Source of the DNA: Datisca glomerata | Lineage: Eukaryota > Streptophyta > Magnoliopsida > Cucurbitales > Datiscaceae | Direction: 5' to 3' | Assembly (NCBI GenBank): GCA_003255025.1 | Contig: QANY01006259.1 | Coordinates: forward strand, 2,304,123 to 2,368,122 | Length of the DNA stretch: 64,000 nt | In this document: positions 13,301 to 25,079 of the stretch, piece after piece | How the letters are laid out: every line of letters begins with the position of its first letter | Position numbering within the stretch: position 1 is the first letter of the stretch | Notes under the pieces: generated by a model | Database searches by the model: none | What the model was told of the DNA's origin: nothing | What the model saw: only the letters and a program-made list of their open reading frames with translations | Position numbers and translations under genes: made by a program

Positions 13301-16300
13301 ATACATATATATATATTTTAAAAGTCATTTATACAGAGCGCTTAGCTTCCATTAAGCCCTCGCTTAATGTGCACTTAGCGCTTAAGCCCTGAGGGAGCCT
13401 TGGCGCTTAGGAGCGCTTACCGCTTTTCACAACACTGGGAGTCTTTTCGGTGAAGTCCTACGTCAAGAGCATTGACAATAAGTGATAACAACATTAGAGA
13501 TTTCTCTGGGAGACATATTTGGAAGACTAAGGCTCCCCTGAATGTTCCTTTTTGGTGTGGACAACAGTTTGGAATGCCAATCTTACTATGGATGTTCTTA
13601 AGAGGAGGGGTTCTTCTATGCCTAATAGATGTTTGTTGTGTAGGAAGGAAGAGGATCGAATGCTCATATTTTCCTTCATTGTTCTTTTTTTTTTATAAGT
13701 AAGATTTGTATTAGAAAAGAACCCCGAGACAGGGTAATTACAACCTAAAAGGGAACTATAAACACAAAAAATGAAGGCCATTCACCTAGTTTTTTCTCAA
13801 ACTCCAACATGGGGAAAAGGGTGCCCACCCATTCTTTAAGAATGCCTATAAAGTAAAAGAAGACTTTACAAAAAGAATTTTGAGTCCCCTCAAAAACTCT
13901 GGTTCCTCTCGTACCAAATCACCCAAAAGAGTGCATGAATGATCATCACCCAAAATGACTTGTCCACAGAACCTCCATTGATTGATTGCCAGCCCAAAAC
14001 AGCTTGTCCAAGACTATCCCCCATAAAGCCCAAGAGAAAGGACAATGCAGAAATAAGTGAGTGTTAGTTTCTGCTTCTTTCTTACACAAAATGCATCTAT
14101 CAGGCATACTAATCCCCCTCTTCTGTAAGTTATCGATCGTAAGGTTGGAGCTCCAAACAGAGCACCACAAGAGGAAAGCATGTTTCGGTGGAGCTTTAGT
14201 CTTCCACGTGCCTCTCCAAGGAAACAACCTCTCCCTCCGTCATTGTCAATGAGAAGCTTGAAAAAACTCTTGACCGAGGAGGAATTACCTTTTTTTATCC
14301 ACCCGATCGAATCTTCTTCACCTCTCGCCATCTGATAAGCATAAAGAGCACTAAAAAAATCTTGAACCTCCTGCAATTCCCAATCATTAACCTGTCTTCT
14401 AAAGCAAATGTTCCAGCTAGCTTCCCTCTCCGTTAATTCCAAATAATCCCCCACCAAAGCATTTCTATCCCTTGCCAAACGGTAAGTGCTTTGGTACGCA
14501 GCAGCCAAGGGAATATTAGAGTGCCAAGGGTCCAGCCAGAACCGAATCCTTTTCCCATCTCCTACTTTGAAGAAAATGTGTTTGGAGAAAGAGTCCCAAC
14601 ATTTTCATTGTTCTTTCTTGTGGAAGCTTTGGCACTTTGTTTTGGGATCATTGGAGGTTCATTGAGTTATGCCAAGAGATCCGCTTAACTTTTTTTTGTA
14701 GTTGGAAGCACGCTTGTAGTACTTCCATAAAGCCGTCTGTTTGGGCAATTATTCCTTTTGCTGTTTTATGGGGTATGTAGAGGGAAAGGAATACTAATAT
14801 TTTTGAAGGGGTAGAGAATTCTTTATGTAAAGTTCTCTTGTCTATTCTTTTAGAATGACTTGGGTGTTTGTTCCCAAGTTTTGATGCTGAAAAAACTTGG
14901 CTAGAGACCCTGATCCTTTATTTTTCAGATTGTAGATTAGAGCTGTAAATCCCCTATGAGGCTTTTGTGAATAATAAATAGATAAAAAAACACATCTTCA
15001 TTTCGTGGACGATACTATCATTTTCTTGGAAGGGGAAGGGTCCGTGCAAAGTACCTGTAAGATTCTAGAGATTTTTAGATGGTTTCAGGGTTAACGGTAA
15101 ATCTGGATAAGTTTGATTATGGGCATAAGGTGTGCGAGGGACATGTTTCTTCTTTACCGTCTTCTCTTGTTTGTGCAGTTAGTGAGCGGCCGATGCAGTA
15201 TTAGGCAATGCCTTTAGGGGTAAACCCTATCCCGATTCGTGTTGGGAGCCAGTGGTGGAGAAATTTCAGAAAAGATTGTCTAAGTGGAGAAGGACATTCT
15301 TATCCACGAGGTAGATTAACGCTCATCCAATCCATGCTGGAAAGCCTTCCCACTTATTTCCTTCCTTTATTCTTAACTTGTAAAGTAGCTGTCAAAGTCC
15401 AGAAGCTTATGAGAGACTTACTCAGGGAAGGGGTGGAGGAAGATAGGGGTTCTCAACTTGTGACTTGGGAGACGGTCACCCGCCCGGTCAGTGAAGGCGG
15501 CCTCACCATCGAGAATCTGATTAAACGGAATCTCGCTCTTATTGCAAATGGCTTTGGAGGTCCCTCTGAAGAGCGAGTCCCTGCGGCATTTTGTCATCGT
15601 CACCAAGTACGGACTTTAAGAGAACGGCTGGGACTCCAATTTGGCTTGGAGTACTTCCTGTTGCAATCGAAGTTTATTTCTCAAGGTGTTCAACTCTTCT
15701 CTAGACACTTTTCTTATAAACTCGGGAGGGGGAAAAATTAGATTCTGGGAGGATTCTTGGTGTTCACTATTCACCCTCACCTTTTGCTTCCAGCTTTCCT
15801 AGACTTAACCATCTGTCGAGTTTACACCATCGGTTTCTTCTGCTCCAGTCAAAATCTTCCTAGAACTTAAACTTTTTTAGAAATCTTGATGATAGAGAGT
15901 CCTAGGATCTTGTTTCTGTTCTTGAGTGTCGAGAGTCTGTTTCTACTTAGCTCAAGTTAAAGATAGGAGAGTGTGGTTATTGGATGGTTCTGGCATTTCC
16001 AGTTGTAAGTCCCTTTTTTCCTTTTTGATTTATTCTCAAAACAGTGTGAATACCTCTTTTAGTCAGGCTTATCCTCCTTTAAATTTGGTTTGGAAATCAA
16101 AGATTCCTAGGAGAGTCCAGTTCTTTTGTTGATGTTTAAGTCACGGTAAGATCAATACCCTTGAATCAGTGCAAAAACGGCATCCAAAACATGGCTCTCT
16201 CTCCTACTAGGTGTGTGTGGGAATAGTAGCGAAAATATGTATCATCTTTTCATTCCCCCTGTTGTTTCTATTTTGTGGTCTAGCTTGATGCCGCAGCTTC

Positions 16301-19300
16301 AATTAAATTTGGTTTTTCAAGAGAATGTGGAGGCTCTTTTTGGCAGGGTCATTGCCAGTCTATGGTGTTTATGGAGCAACAAGAGGATTTTCGAAGATTC
16401 TTTTGAGGAAGTGAACTGTTTATGGGACAGGTTCACTTTTTTACTTCTCTTTTGGCGTCTAAATCTAGGGCTTCGAAGAATTTTCCTTTGTTTTTGCGTA
16501 AATGTAATTGGCTGGGTGCTGCATGTAAATATTAGCTCAGTTTTTTGGAGTTCGGTGAGGATTTCTCATCCTCCATACCGTTTCTCGTAATTAGTTGATC
16601 ACATTAATATACTAAAGTTTCTTATGAAAAGGGGGGTTGCATCTTCTAATGGCTCCTGAAGAGGCCCCAAACATATAGTTAAATAATAAAAGGTTGATAA
16701 ACCTAATGGTTCAAGAGTATCAATAAATCTAGTCGTAGAAGAAATGATATCATTGTAGTACGAAATTTGGAAAAAATAACAAAAACAGTGACCGGTGACA
16801 GATCAAAGAAAAGACGTGAGGCATAATCATTACAAGATTTAACATGCTGCTTTGCTTAGTGAAATTCTTGGGTGATAATTCCACTTCATGTTCTTTCTTC
16901 TTCTCATCATTAAGGGGTAAAAAGAGGAAAAAATAAGTTGTAACAGCATCTAAGTGAACATGCGATGAGAATTACAACAAAATTTCTTAAAGGATCAGAC
17001 AGAATTTGCATCTAAGCAAAATATAAAAGCTACCATTGGATGTTGCTCAATAAAGTTCGCAAGTCATGCTTTGGTTAACAGGAATTATACTAGAGATGAC
17101 AACATTTCCTAGACGCAAAGAAGATTCTGAGAATACATTGATGACAATTCAAATCAAATAATGATAGAAAATGGCTTAGTAAAATATACAAGTACAAAAT
17201 CCGTAGTAAACTACCTGACCCCTTCATGAGGAGAATGAGTAAGCTGAACAAGAGCTTCAAGAGCACCTGCCTCTCGTCCAACAGTGGCATTGTTACTATT
17301 GCTATCTCCATGAGCAGCCAAATTAGCCAATGCACGAGCAGCCTTGGTACACAATAGCAATATTAGAACAAGTGAAACTCCAAAAGGTGTAAATTATTAG
17401 AACAAGTGAATAGGGGACATGACCCAAAGGTCCCAAACAACCACGAAGAGAGAATGAATAGTGTGTGTAGCAGTACGGCAAGAACTACACAAAAGTAACA
17501 CTTTGAACTTCGAACGGTTTTCATTTTCCCTATACTATAAATCCGTAGTTAAAAAATAACTAAGATGACAAGAAACCATCAAAGAAGATAGAATCCCAAA
17601 TACCAACTAAGAGAAGTCAAAGCACTACTAAAGTAAACAATCTTTCTAAAGGCCTTATTCAAAAGGAGATGGAACTCAAGAGTACAGAAGATTACAAATG
17701 CCAAAGACTCCTCACTGGATTCAACTGTAATCATATATATTGGATATGCATACGAAGTTGGTACTTAATCATTGAAGTCAATGGGTGCCTCATCCTGCAC
17801 CTTTTTAATGAAATTGGACATGATACATGTCAGTTAACCATGATGAGACAAAGCAGTCATCACAGCCTGAACCTTGGTGAAGTGAAAGTCAATGAAAAGT
17901 CCCCCAAGGATGACTATCAGTCATAAAACATGCTTTACGCTGAAAGCAGCTTCATGGAAATACAATAAGAATAACCAACACACATCAGATCAGGTTAACA
18001 TTACTTTATCCTATTCGACATGTTGTTTGGGTTATAATAATCGGCCTTTTCAATATTTACAAGCACACACACTAACAAGAAACACTTAATCCAAAAGCCA
18101 CCTAATTATTCTAGCTAGTTATAGCAAAATTTAGGTGACATAAGCAATATGATAAGAAAATCATAACAAAGGACTTTCCATCTATTATCTTTAATGTGTC
18201 TCCCCATGCATAGCACTTACACACACGGTAAAATAAAGAACCAAAAGACTTTGTTCTTTCTAATAGAAATAATGGCTACCTGTTCCTGCACTCCTTCAAA
18301 CTTGCAATTGCGAGCAAGCATCACCAAAGCATGTACACCACCTGCCACTGCAACCTCAGTGCTACATTTATCATCAGCTGCCAAATTTGCCAATGCCCCA
18401 GCTGCACGTTCCTGAAAAAAAAACGGTTAAACTTGTAGAGTTAGCGAGTGTTTGTCAATAGAAAAACTATTTAATTCAAAAACGATTCTTGAAAGTTAGA
18501 GTAGTTTATCTTACTAGAGTATAATGACATGAACTCAAATAATAAATGATGTTAAATGGAAGAATTTACCAGAACACCTTCACCACCAGAGGACCATTTA
18601 AATATAAGATCAACTAAAGCTTTCACTCCACCAGCCTCGGCAATGGAACCCTAACGAGGGAGCTCTTATTTATTACCAAAAAAAACTTGAGAGTGCATGC
18701 TAATGTCATTACTTAATAAAAAACAATATAGAGCCATAATTAAACCTTATGCTCCTCTCCAACAGAAAGATTCCACAGTCCTCCAGCAGCCTCTTCAGCA
18801 ACCAGCCTGTTTGTGGATCTTGCCAAGCCAGCAAGTATATCGATTCCTCCTTCTTCAGCTACAGCTTTTGCAACATTAGCATTTACAGACAAGTTTGCTA
18901 TGGCCTACATCAGCAAAAGAGTCAAGAAGGTAATTTGTCCCAAAGTGAAATTCACACTTGAAAGAAGAGAACATTTCCATTCTTTCCTAGACAGACGCTT
19001 ATATGTCTTATCACAATGAATGAAGAATTTGTATTTTCTTATAATAATAACCTTTGCAGCTTCAGATTGAAGACCTTCTCTCCAAGACTTCGCAAGGTCT
19101 AGAAGGAGCCGTATGCCACCGCCACGCATGACTGCCTCAGCCCTTCTCCAATCTATGCTAGCATTTTCATCATCGATGACAACAAAAGTCGCAAGACCTG
19201 TAGCTGCTCTTTCTTGAACATCCTCCTGTGAACTCCGGATTAAACTAAGCAACAATGCTGCACCTTGATTGAGCCAGAAGTTATCCAATCCCTGTTGGTT

Positions 19301-20398
19301 GCTCTCAGCAATTCGTAGAAGACTATGGGATAAGATCCACTCGAGCCACATCATGATTTCGTCCAAATACTTATTTTCGTTCTTTGAAACCCTCCACTTC
19401 AAAAACACATTATCCCCGCTATTTGTAGTATCGACAAATAAGGAAGCTATTTCTTTTACTATATCTGTGAAAAGGGCAAGCAGCAATTTTCCTTTGTACT
19501 TCTTGACATCAAAGCTAGTGTCTTCTTCGAGAATAGGACAATTCAAAGCACATAAGATCTTCAAGCGCTGAGATGATAACATTTTCGAGACAACAGTAGG
19601 ACCAACATCAGTACGTGAAACATCTAAACCAATCAAGTTAGGAAGCTTATGCCAAAAATGGGAAACTGCACCCCATTTCATATTTGAGGTCCCTGCAACG
19701 GAAAGATAACGTACTGAAACTAAATTTCCCATTGTCGTCTCATCAACATTCAGACAGTCTATGAACCCAACATCAGTCAAATTTAAACAATGTCTGGCTA
19801 AAGCATTGATAGCCTCAGCATTAACATCCCTAATTCCAGAAAGCCTGAGCTTTTTTAACTTGGGACAGCAAAATGCAATTGCTTTTATAGCATCACTACT
19901 GATCCTTTCACAGAAATCCGGCCCAAGCTGAAGGCTTTCAAGTGCCTCATGCCGGGCCACAATCATTGACAGAGTAGCATCAGTAATTTTTCTGCAGTAA
20001 TCGCCACTTATTTCGCACAAATTCCTAGCTTGAAGATATATTATTGCATCAGCAGACTCTGCCCCACGAAACCTAAGCTTCTCAAGATTTACGCATCTAG
20101 AAGCAAGTGAAGCAGCCATTGCAGCATCACACTTGTGAGCTCGGAGATCCAGTGAAGTCCACAAGCATGGAGAGACACCAAGAGCCCTCCACGTCCTACA
20201 CGTTGACGACAAGCTCGCCCGGTCACGATAATTCAAACAAGCAAAAAGCTGAATCACTGTATCATCGGGCAGGCTAGTCCAATCTATAAACTCTTTGCAC
20301 TCCAAACCTGAAAGTTGATCATCAATTTCAGGATAACTTGGGAGAATAACTTTCTCCTTCCCCTTCCTTGCCACCTTCTGTCGGACCCTACGTATCAT
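5102..20398 (-). CDS. ARABIDILLO: ARABIDILLO-type F-box / LRR / armadillo-repeat protein (917 aa, 12 exons)
   Basis: Exons in transcript order: 20398-19052, 18904-18746, 18650-18570, 18411-18280, 17342-17215, 9473-9386, 7575-7481, 7301-7238, 7094-6919, 6049-5828, 5465-5381, 5278-5102. All junctions are GT-AG and in phase (2754 nt). The N-terminus is basic (RRVRQKVARKGKEK, a likely nuclear signal). An F-box spans about residues 40-84 (WTSLPDDTVIQLFACLNYRD), leucine-rich repeats about 100-330, then armadillo repeats to about 850 (recurring AAGALWNLS, GGVEALVAL). Size and domain order match plant ARABIDILLO proteins, about 930 aa. In Arabidopsis these are nuclear and promote lateral root development; the F-box suggests SCF ubiquitin-ligase recruitment and the ARM repeats bind partners. 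Intron 5 (9474-17214) is 7741 bp and transposon-filled; intron 6 holds a Helitron, intron 10 a SINE. Start chosen at 20398 because a stop lies just upstream in frame. No frameshift or internal stop, so it looks functional. Confidence 0.93.
5608..5795 (+). mobile_element. SINE-like retroposon in ARABIDILLO intron 10
   Basis: A tRNA-like head carries an A-box-like stretch (TAGGTCAACTGGTTAGA, 5626-5642) and a B-box-like stretch (GGGTTCGAGAATGCC, 5668-5682), about 30 bp apart as in pol III promoters. Then comes a non-tRNA body with AGACCCGTGAGATTTGTCGG and an end with CCCAAAAAAATA. This resembles plant tRNA-derived SINEs of the Au type. It lies within an intron, antisense to the host gene. The outer ends are approximate. 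Confidence 0.6.
8226..8898 (-). mobile_element. Non-autonomous Helitron in ARABIDILLO intron 6
   Basis: On the minus strand the element begins TCTATAATATG at 8898 and ends CTAG at 8226. It is preceded by host A (8899) and followed by host T (8225), the A/T insertion site of Helitrons. A perfect 7-bp-stem hairpin (CACGTGC-TAT-GCACGTG, 8238-8254) lies 8 nt before the CTAG end. These are the three diagnostic features of plant Helitrons. At 673 bp with no coding capacity it must depend on a RepHel protein from elsewhere. It has the same orientation as the host gene. Confidence 0.8.
10341..10385 (+). repeat. (CT)n microsatellite
   Basis: Uninterrupted TC dinucleotide run of about 45 bp in the 5' leader of the hAT transposase. 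It produces false Arg-Glu repeat frames on the other strand. Confidence 0.95.
10618..13081 (+). pseudogene. hAT transposase, disabled (BED finger, DUF659, hAT dimerisation domain)
   Basis: ATG at 10618. The BED zinc finger (WQYSQPVIPN, CNFCGKIM, then HH at about 10750) is broken by small frameshifts near 10725 and 10790. From 10860 one long frame holds the acidic linker, MDLFLTLD, and the DUF659-type catalytic region (GCSVMVDGWTDKRGRTLINF; TDSAAANLLAGK; CAAHCLDL). That frame is cut by a single in-frame TAA at 11892-11894 and continues unchanged to 12392. The C-terminal dimerisation region (GCERNWSTFEH) ends at about 12587. An intron (about 12588-12673) follows, then TKKRNRL and an acidic tail ending at 13081. 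Few defects suggest a fairly young copy. Confidence 0.85.
13688..14603 (-). mobile_element. 5'-truncated LINE nested in another LINE
   Basis: On the minus strand it encodes the tail of an RT-linked region (SWNICFRRQVNDWE) and a zf-RVT domain (WKTKAPPKHAFLLWC; CILCKKEAETNTHLFLHC), and ends with an A-rich tail next to 13688. The 13-bp target duplication TTCATTGTTCTTT lies at 13675-13687 and 14604-14616, right next to the poly-A on one side. It interrupts the zf-RVT domain of the plus-strand LINE. It is about 916 bp, with a few stops and one frameshift. Confidence 0.85.
14991..16630 (+). mobile_element. 5'-truncated LINE (RT 3' half and zf-RVT)
   Basis: It begins abruptly in the RT catalytic region (LHFVDDTIIF at about 15000-15030). 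It continues through RGRLTLIQSMLESLPTYFL (15309-15365) and EGGLTIENLIKRNLALIANG, then W-rich zf-RVT remnants (VWKSKIPRRVQFFC at about 16088-16132) and LWCLWSNKRIFEDS (16360). Many stops. It directly follows the A-rich tail of the previous LINE. It may be a separate insertion or a rearranged piece of the same element; the order of domains favours a separate insertion. Confidence 0.75.
16631..17214. other. Rest of ARABIDILLO intron 5
   Basis: AT-rich intron sequence up to the splice donor at 17214. No repeat or coding match recognised. Confidence 0.5.
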
Positions 20399-21480
20399 CT
20401 TTTAACCAGTCTAGAAACCTCGGATACCTGTTTATGACCCTCAATTATCCGAATATGTATAGTGGATCCAGGTACACCAAAGACCACAGATATACACTCT
20501 TAAACTTCAGATTGCCAAATTATAAAACCAGTGAGTAGACAAGCAGACACAAAACTGATATCTTTCACTTTAAGAACCCCAATTCTGAGCAATAAATGAT
20601 ATAGCGTGTATATGTCGCTCACAATTATATACATATAATATGCAATAATCCAAGGCCACCGAAAACCCAACAAAAAAGTGAGTCACAAACCCATTATGCT
20701 AGAAGAAAATCAATAGCTTCCACAACCCTACGAGGTTCGGACTATCTTGTTTACTGATGAACCCTCAAATGTTTAAGCTCTTGGAACTAATTCTAGTCCT
20801 TCAATCGGATTTCTTTCAAAAACATTCACGCAGGAAAAGACAAATGCATAAGAAGATGGGGATAGCTAATCGGAGAGAAATCCTGATCAAAAGTGGGAGA
20901 CAATTCAGTGTTTTGAGAGAGAAAGTAAGCTCAAACCCTCGGAACACGAGTCTGCGTCGCTCCGCTAGTTCCCTATTGTCCTTTGCATTGTTTTGCACCA
21001 AATAAGAGAATAGAGAGAGAAAGAGAGGGAGGGAGGGAGATTGATTGTCTCTGTAGGAACGAACAAATGAAGGAGAAGAGAATTACAGCATTGAGGTGTG
21101 ATGGGTCAGAGAAGAACGGTGTGAAACTACAGCTAATCAGGGCAGCACCTCTCCACTATGCATATAATCTGGGTTTTTTTTTTTTGCAAAATACCTCCCC
21201 ACATGCTATATATGCAATATCTTAAAAAATTTCAAGCAGAGGAAATATGGTATTTTTGGAGTTAATAGTATCTCAATTTGTAGCTCAATTTTATAGAATT
21301 GTAGTTTTGACAAAAATATATTTCAGTAAACAAAATACTTCTGATAACTTTGTTTATAAAAAAACTCGCTTCTAAGAAATATAATTTCTTGCTATTACAA
21401 GTTCATACAAATATAACAATTAATCGATATACAATGTAAAATACAACAGTTATCTTAGAAAGTTTGAGGACTTAATAATC
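20399..21480 (-). promoter_or_regulatory. 5' leader and promoter region of the ARABIDILLO-type gene
   Basis: Non-coding DNA between the start codon and an upstream LINE. A (GA)-rich stretch (21007-21042) is likely leader sequence on the CT-rich transcript strand. A TATA-like GCATATATAGC lies at 21205-21215 on the minus strand. A transcription start shortly downstream (about 21170-21180) is inference. The LINE leaves at most about 1.1 kb of original upstream sequence next to the gene. Confidence 0.35.
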
Positions 21481-21489
21481 CTCTCAAGC

Positions 21490-24400
21490 AAAGGTTAGAA
21501 TGTAGTAATCACTTGAGTTTCTATGAGAAACGGAGTTAAAGAAAGAAAATTTGCTCTTATTACTAGAAGGATCTTTGGTAGTTGGCCTTCTGATGCCAAT
21601 AATGGTAGAATCTGGATTGCCTGGGATCCTAGTGTTTTTTCTGTTAACATTTCTAACCAAACTGACCAGATCATTCACTGCTTTGTTACCATTTGGGAGA
21701 GTCAGGAGAGCTTTTAGACCTCCATTATTTATGCAACTAATTACACCATTTCTAGGAAAGGATCTATGAGGTCATATATCCAGCCTGGCCAGTATCATTA
21801 GTCAACAGGGTTGGGTTTTGCTTAGTTAATTTAATGTGGTTAAGCATCTTTATAAGCAAATTGGGGGGATCTAAGATGTGGGATGAGGGATCATGTGATT
21901 TCAATGCCTGTTTAAACAATATTGAAGTTGAAGACTTATGTTTTTGTGGGTTTAAGTTCACCTGGACTAACAACAGGGACGGTAGCAGCACCACTATGAA
22001 CAAAATTGACAGGGTTCTTGTAAATAAGCACTGACTTTCCTTGTTTCAAAACTTTAATGTTGTTTTTCTTAGTTTTGGTATATCTGATCATTGCCCTACT
22101 ATTTTACATGTTAAAATGCAAGCCTGCATAGCTCATGTTAGTTTCAAGTCTTTTTATTTCTATAGTGATAGAGATGAGTTTTTACCTTATGTTTCCCAAA
22201 TAATAGTGGTTATGGCAATCCCTCTTCAAAAAGCTCAAGGCCATTAAATCTGCTCCCAAAGCTCTAAACAAAACCCACTTCTCTTGTATCTCATCTAGAG
22301 CCTTGGAGGCCAGAAAGAAGTTAAAAGCTGCCCAAAATGAGTTTTCCAACAGACCTCAGGATCAGACCTTGCAGTCCACTAAGCATGCTACTTTCCAAAA
22401 CTTTATTTCCTTGAGACATGCTGAGGAAAGCTTCTTGAGGCAAACATTCAGAGCCTAATGGATCTGTCTTGCTGACAACAATAATGCGTTCTTTCTTAAA
22501 TTAGTTAAAAGGAACAACATCAGAACCAGACTTGTGCGGCTCAATGATAACCATGGCATTTCTCCGAATAGTAGGGAGGGCATCAATAACCATATTGCTC
22601 AGCACTACTATACCTTGCTTGGCACTGAGAATAGGGATCAACCCATTAAGTGGAACATCCTGCAGGTGGTTTTCTCTTGCAACAACTTTAAAGCGCCTGG
22701 CCCTGATGGCTTTACTGCTAGTTTTTTCAAGAAGGCTTGGGATTTGATAGAAATGGATGTGGTTAAAGTTATTTTGTACTTCATTCAACATGGTGAATTT
22801 CTTCCGGAACTGAACCATACTACTATATCCTTAATCCCTAAAACTACTCAGCCTCAGAATGTGAATGATTTCAGACCTATTTCTTGATGCAACATGGTCG
22901 ATGTGTGTATCTCTAAGTTACTGGCTAATAGGCTTAAATGGGTTCTCTCCTCTCTGATTAGTGACAATCAGAATACTTTTGTCCTGAGAGACGGATTGCA
23001 TATAATATATTTTTGTCATAGGAGATTATTAGGAACTATCACACAACCGCTCCTACTACCAAATGCGCCATCGAGGTTGATATCATGAAGCCTATAATTG
23101 TGTTAGCTGGAGCTTCATTGAGAAATGTTCGAATGCCACTAGATTCCCTCATGTCTACACCAAGTGGATCATGGTCTGCATAACCTTCACTTCCTTCTCC
23201 ATTAACTTGAATGGTGAACTGTGTGGCTATTTTAAAAGTGCTAGGGGCCTGAGGCAGGGGGACCCTATTTCCCCCTACTTGTTTGTTTTAGTGATGGAAG
23301 GGCTTACTGGTCTGCTATTGCATGCTTCTACCTTACCTGGATTTAATTTCTAATAGAGATGCAATGAGTTAGGGGTTGTGAATCTGTGCTTTGTTGATGA
23401 CCTCCTCATCTTCTCCAGAGGGGACTAAAGCTCTGTCAATCTTATAAATGATAGTCTTGATGTGTTCTTTAGCCTCACTAGTCTTAAGCCTAACCACTTG
23501 AAAAGCCAGATTTTTGTTTCTGGTGTTCCTGAATAGGTCAGGTTGATTTGCACTAAGTTGATGGACTTCAAGAATGCCTATCTTCCTGTTAGGTATCTTA
23601 GAGTTCCCTTTATTTCTTCCAATCTAGGAAGATCTAATTATGCTACCTTGGTTGATAGGATAACTGCCAGGACAAAGAGCTGGGAAGCCAAATATCTGTC
23701 TTTTGCTGGTAGGCTTCAACTGCTTCACTATGTGGCTAGGGTATTCAAAACTACTGGGTTGGTATGTTCATTCTCCCTGAAAAAGTCATGCAAGACATAG
23801 ATAGCATTATGAGAAACTATCTTTCGTCTAGCCATCCCAACAATCATGCCTGCTCTAATGTTAAATGGTCTTAGGTTTGTTCTCTAAAAGAGAGCGGGGG
23901 TTTAGGCCTAAGGGACATTGTCACTTGGAATTATGTTGGCTGCTAAATATCTATGGTCCCTCATAACTAACCCTGCAAGTTCTATTTAGAGTAAATGGTG
24001 CTACAAGCACCTGATTAAGGAAGGAACTGTCTTTACTGTCAAATCCCCTCATAACTGCTCTTGGATCTGGAGAAAGCTCCTAAAAGCTAGAGACTAGTTC
24101 ACTGAGTTTGTGTCAGATCAAAATTGGTAATGGAATCTCTACCTCCTTTTGGGGTGACCTTTGACATCAACTTGGTGTTTTGTTCTACAAATTTTATAAA
24201 TATGTGATTTTTGATACTGGTTGGGATCTTGATACTAAAGTTAGTAGGGTTATTGATACTGTAATGTGGTCTTGGCCTCTTACCAATACTATTGAGTTAG
24301 GGCCTGACAGATGGTTATGGAAGCCTGCGTTAGATGGTGTTTTTCTATTGATTATGCTTGCTAGTCTTGAAAGCATCATAGTGGTAAGGTGTTATGTGGT

Positions 24401-25006
24401 ATATTATCTGGTTCAACTATAACATCCCCAAACATAGCTTCGTTAATTGGCTTGCTTGTAGGAACAAGCTCTCTACTAAGGACAAGCTTGCTGAATGGGG
24501 CATTAATGTGAAATTTGACTGTGTTTTGTGTATAAACAGGTTGGAGTCTAAGGACCACCTGTTCTTGGATTCTTCTTTTGTTCAAGATATTTGGACTGTT
24601 ATCATTCAATTATGTGATCTCCAAAGCTTTTGCTTAAGTTGGGATCACATAATTGAGTGGCTAGCCTAGGTTACTAGTAAGAAGGATCTTAGGTCCTTAA
24701 TCCTTAAGCTTGCTTTTAATTATTTTGTGTATGATTTATGGATGTAGAGAAATTATAGGATCTTTGAGGGTAAAACTAGGGATCATAATACCCTTAGAAA
24801 TATGATTGTTAATATTGTGAGGGATAGGACTTGGGGTTTTAGAGATATCCCTTGGTCCTATACTAATTCAATGTTTGTGCATATGTGAAACTTACCTCCT
24901 CATATTTTGGAGAAGCCTTCTTGATTTTGGGTTTGGGTTTGGTCTGTTGTTTTCGGGGTATGCCATTGTGCTTTTGTAGCCCTTGTTTCCTTTAATACAT
25001 TTTGCT

Positions 25007-25049
<43 letters not shown>

Positions 25050-25050
25050 C
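21490..25050 (+). mobile_element. L1-like LINE (endonuclease, RT, zf-RVT), decayed
   Basis: Order on the plus strand: endonuclease remnants (GRIWIAWDPSVF at 21601; CGFKFTWTNNRDG at 21949; SDHCP at 22084), RT (KAPGPDGFTASFFKKAWD at 22690; LPELNHTTISLIPKTTQP; GLRQGDPISPYLFVLVMEGL at 23247; CFVDDLLIFSRG at about 23380), the post-RT region (WEAKYLSFAGRLQLLHY), then zf-RVT (LACRNKLSTKDKLAEWGI at 24450; CVLC...HLFLDSSF). It ends in a TA-rich tail near 25050. Numerous stops and frameshifts make it inactive. No convincing target duplication was seen. It lies upstream of the ARABIDILLO-type gene, in opposite orientation. Confidence 0.88.
25012..25048 (+). repeat. (TA)n microsatellite at the LINE 3' end
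   Basis: Perfect alternating AT run of about 37 bp, probably grown from the LINE tail. Confidence 0.95.
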
Positions 25051-25079
25051 AACTAACAAAGAAACATGTATTCTCAAGT

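Larger units (their letters stand above)
10213..13437 (+). mobile_element. hAT DNA transposon, near-complete, with perfect 8-bp target duplication
   Basis: The right end, read inward on the minus strand, is CAGTGTTGTGAAAAGCG; the left end is CAATGTCGTCAAAAGCG (14 of 17 match). Target duplication GGAGTCTT occurs at 10205-10212 and 13438-13445. Repeats of the type GCGCTTA crowd both subterminal regions, where transposase would bind. The interior encodes a BED finger-DUF659-hAT dimerisation transposase with defects. It was inserted into a pre-existing LINE inside ARABIDILLO intron 5, with the transposase antisense to the host gene. Confidence 0.92.
9690..14990 (+). mobile_element. L1-like LINE fragment split by a hAT element and a second LINE
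   Basis: Three pieces belong together: 9690-10212 (reverse transcriptase, KAYDHVDW and GLRRGNPISPFLFILVVDML), 13446-13687 (zf-RVT start, with IWKTKAPLNVPF and CLLCRKEE) and 14604-14990 (end of zf-RVT, LHCSFLWKLWHFVLGSLE, then an A-rich tail near 14975-14985). The protein reading resumes across both insertions. There are many stops and frameshifts. About 10098 an internal deletion removes the xxDD-containing part of the RT. The 5' end is truncated. The element lies in ARABIDILLO intron 5 in antisense orientation. Confidence 0.8.

Noticed and set aside
5102..20398. ARABIDILLO-type gene as a pseudogene because of its insertions
   Set aside because: All 12 exons join in phase with GT-AG junctions and no stop; the insertions are confined to introns.
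24892..25077. Frame with Ile-Tyr repeats
   Set aside because: Translation of the (TA)n run.
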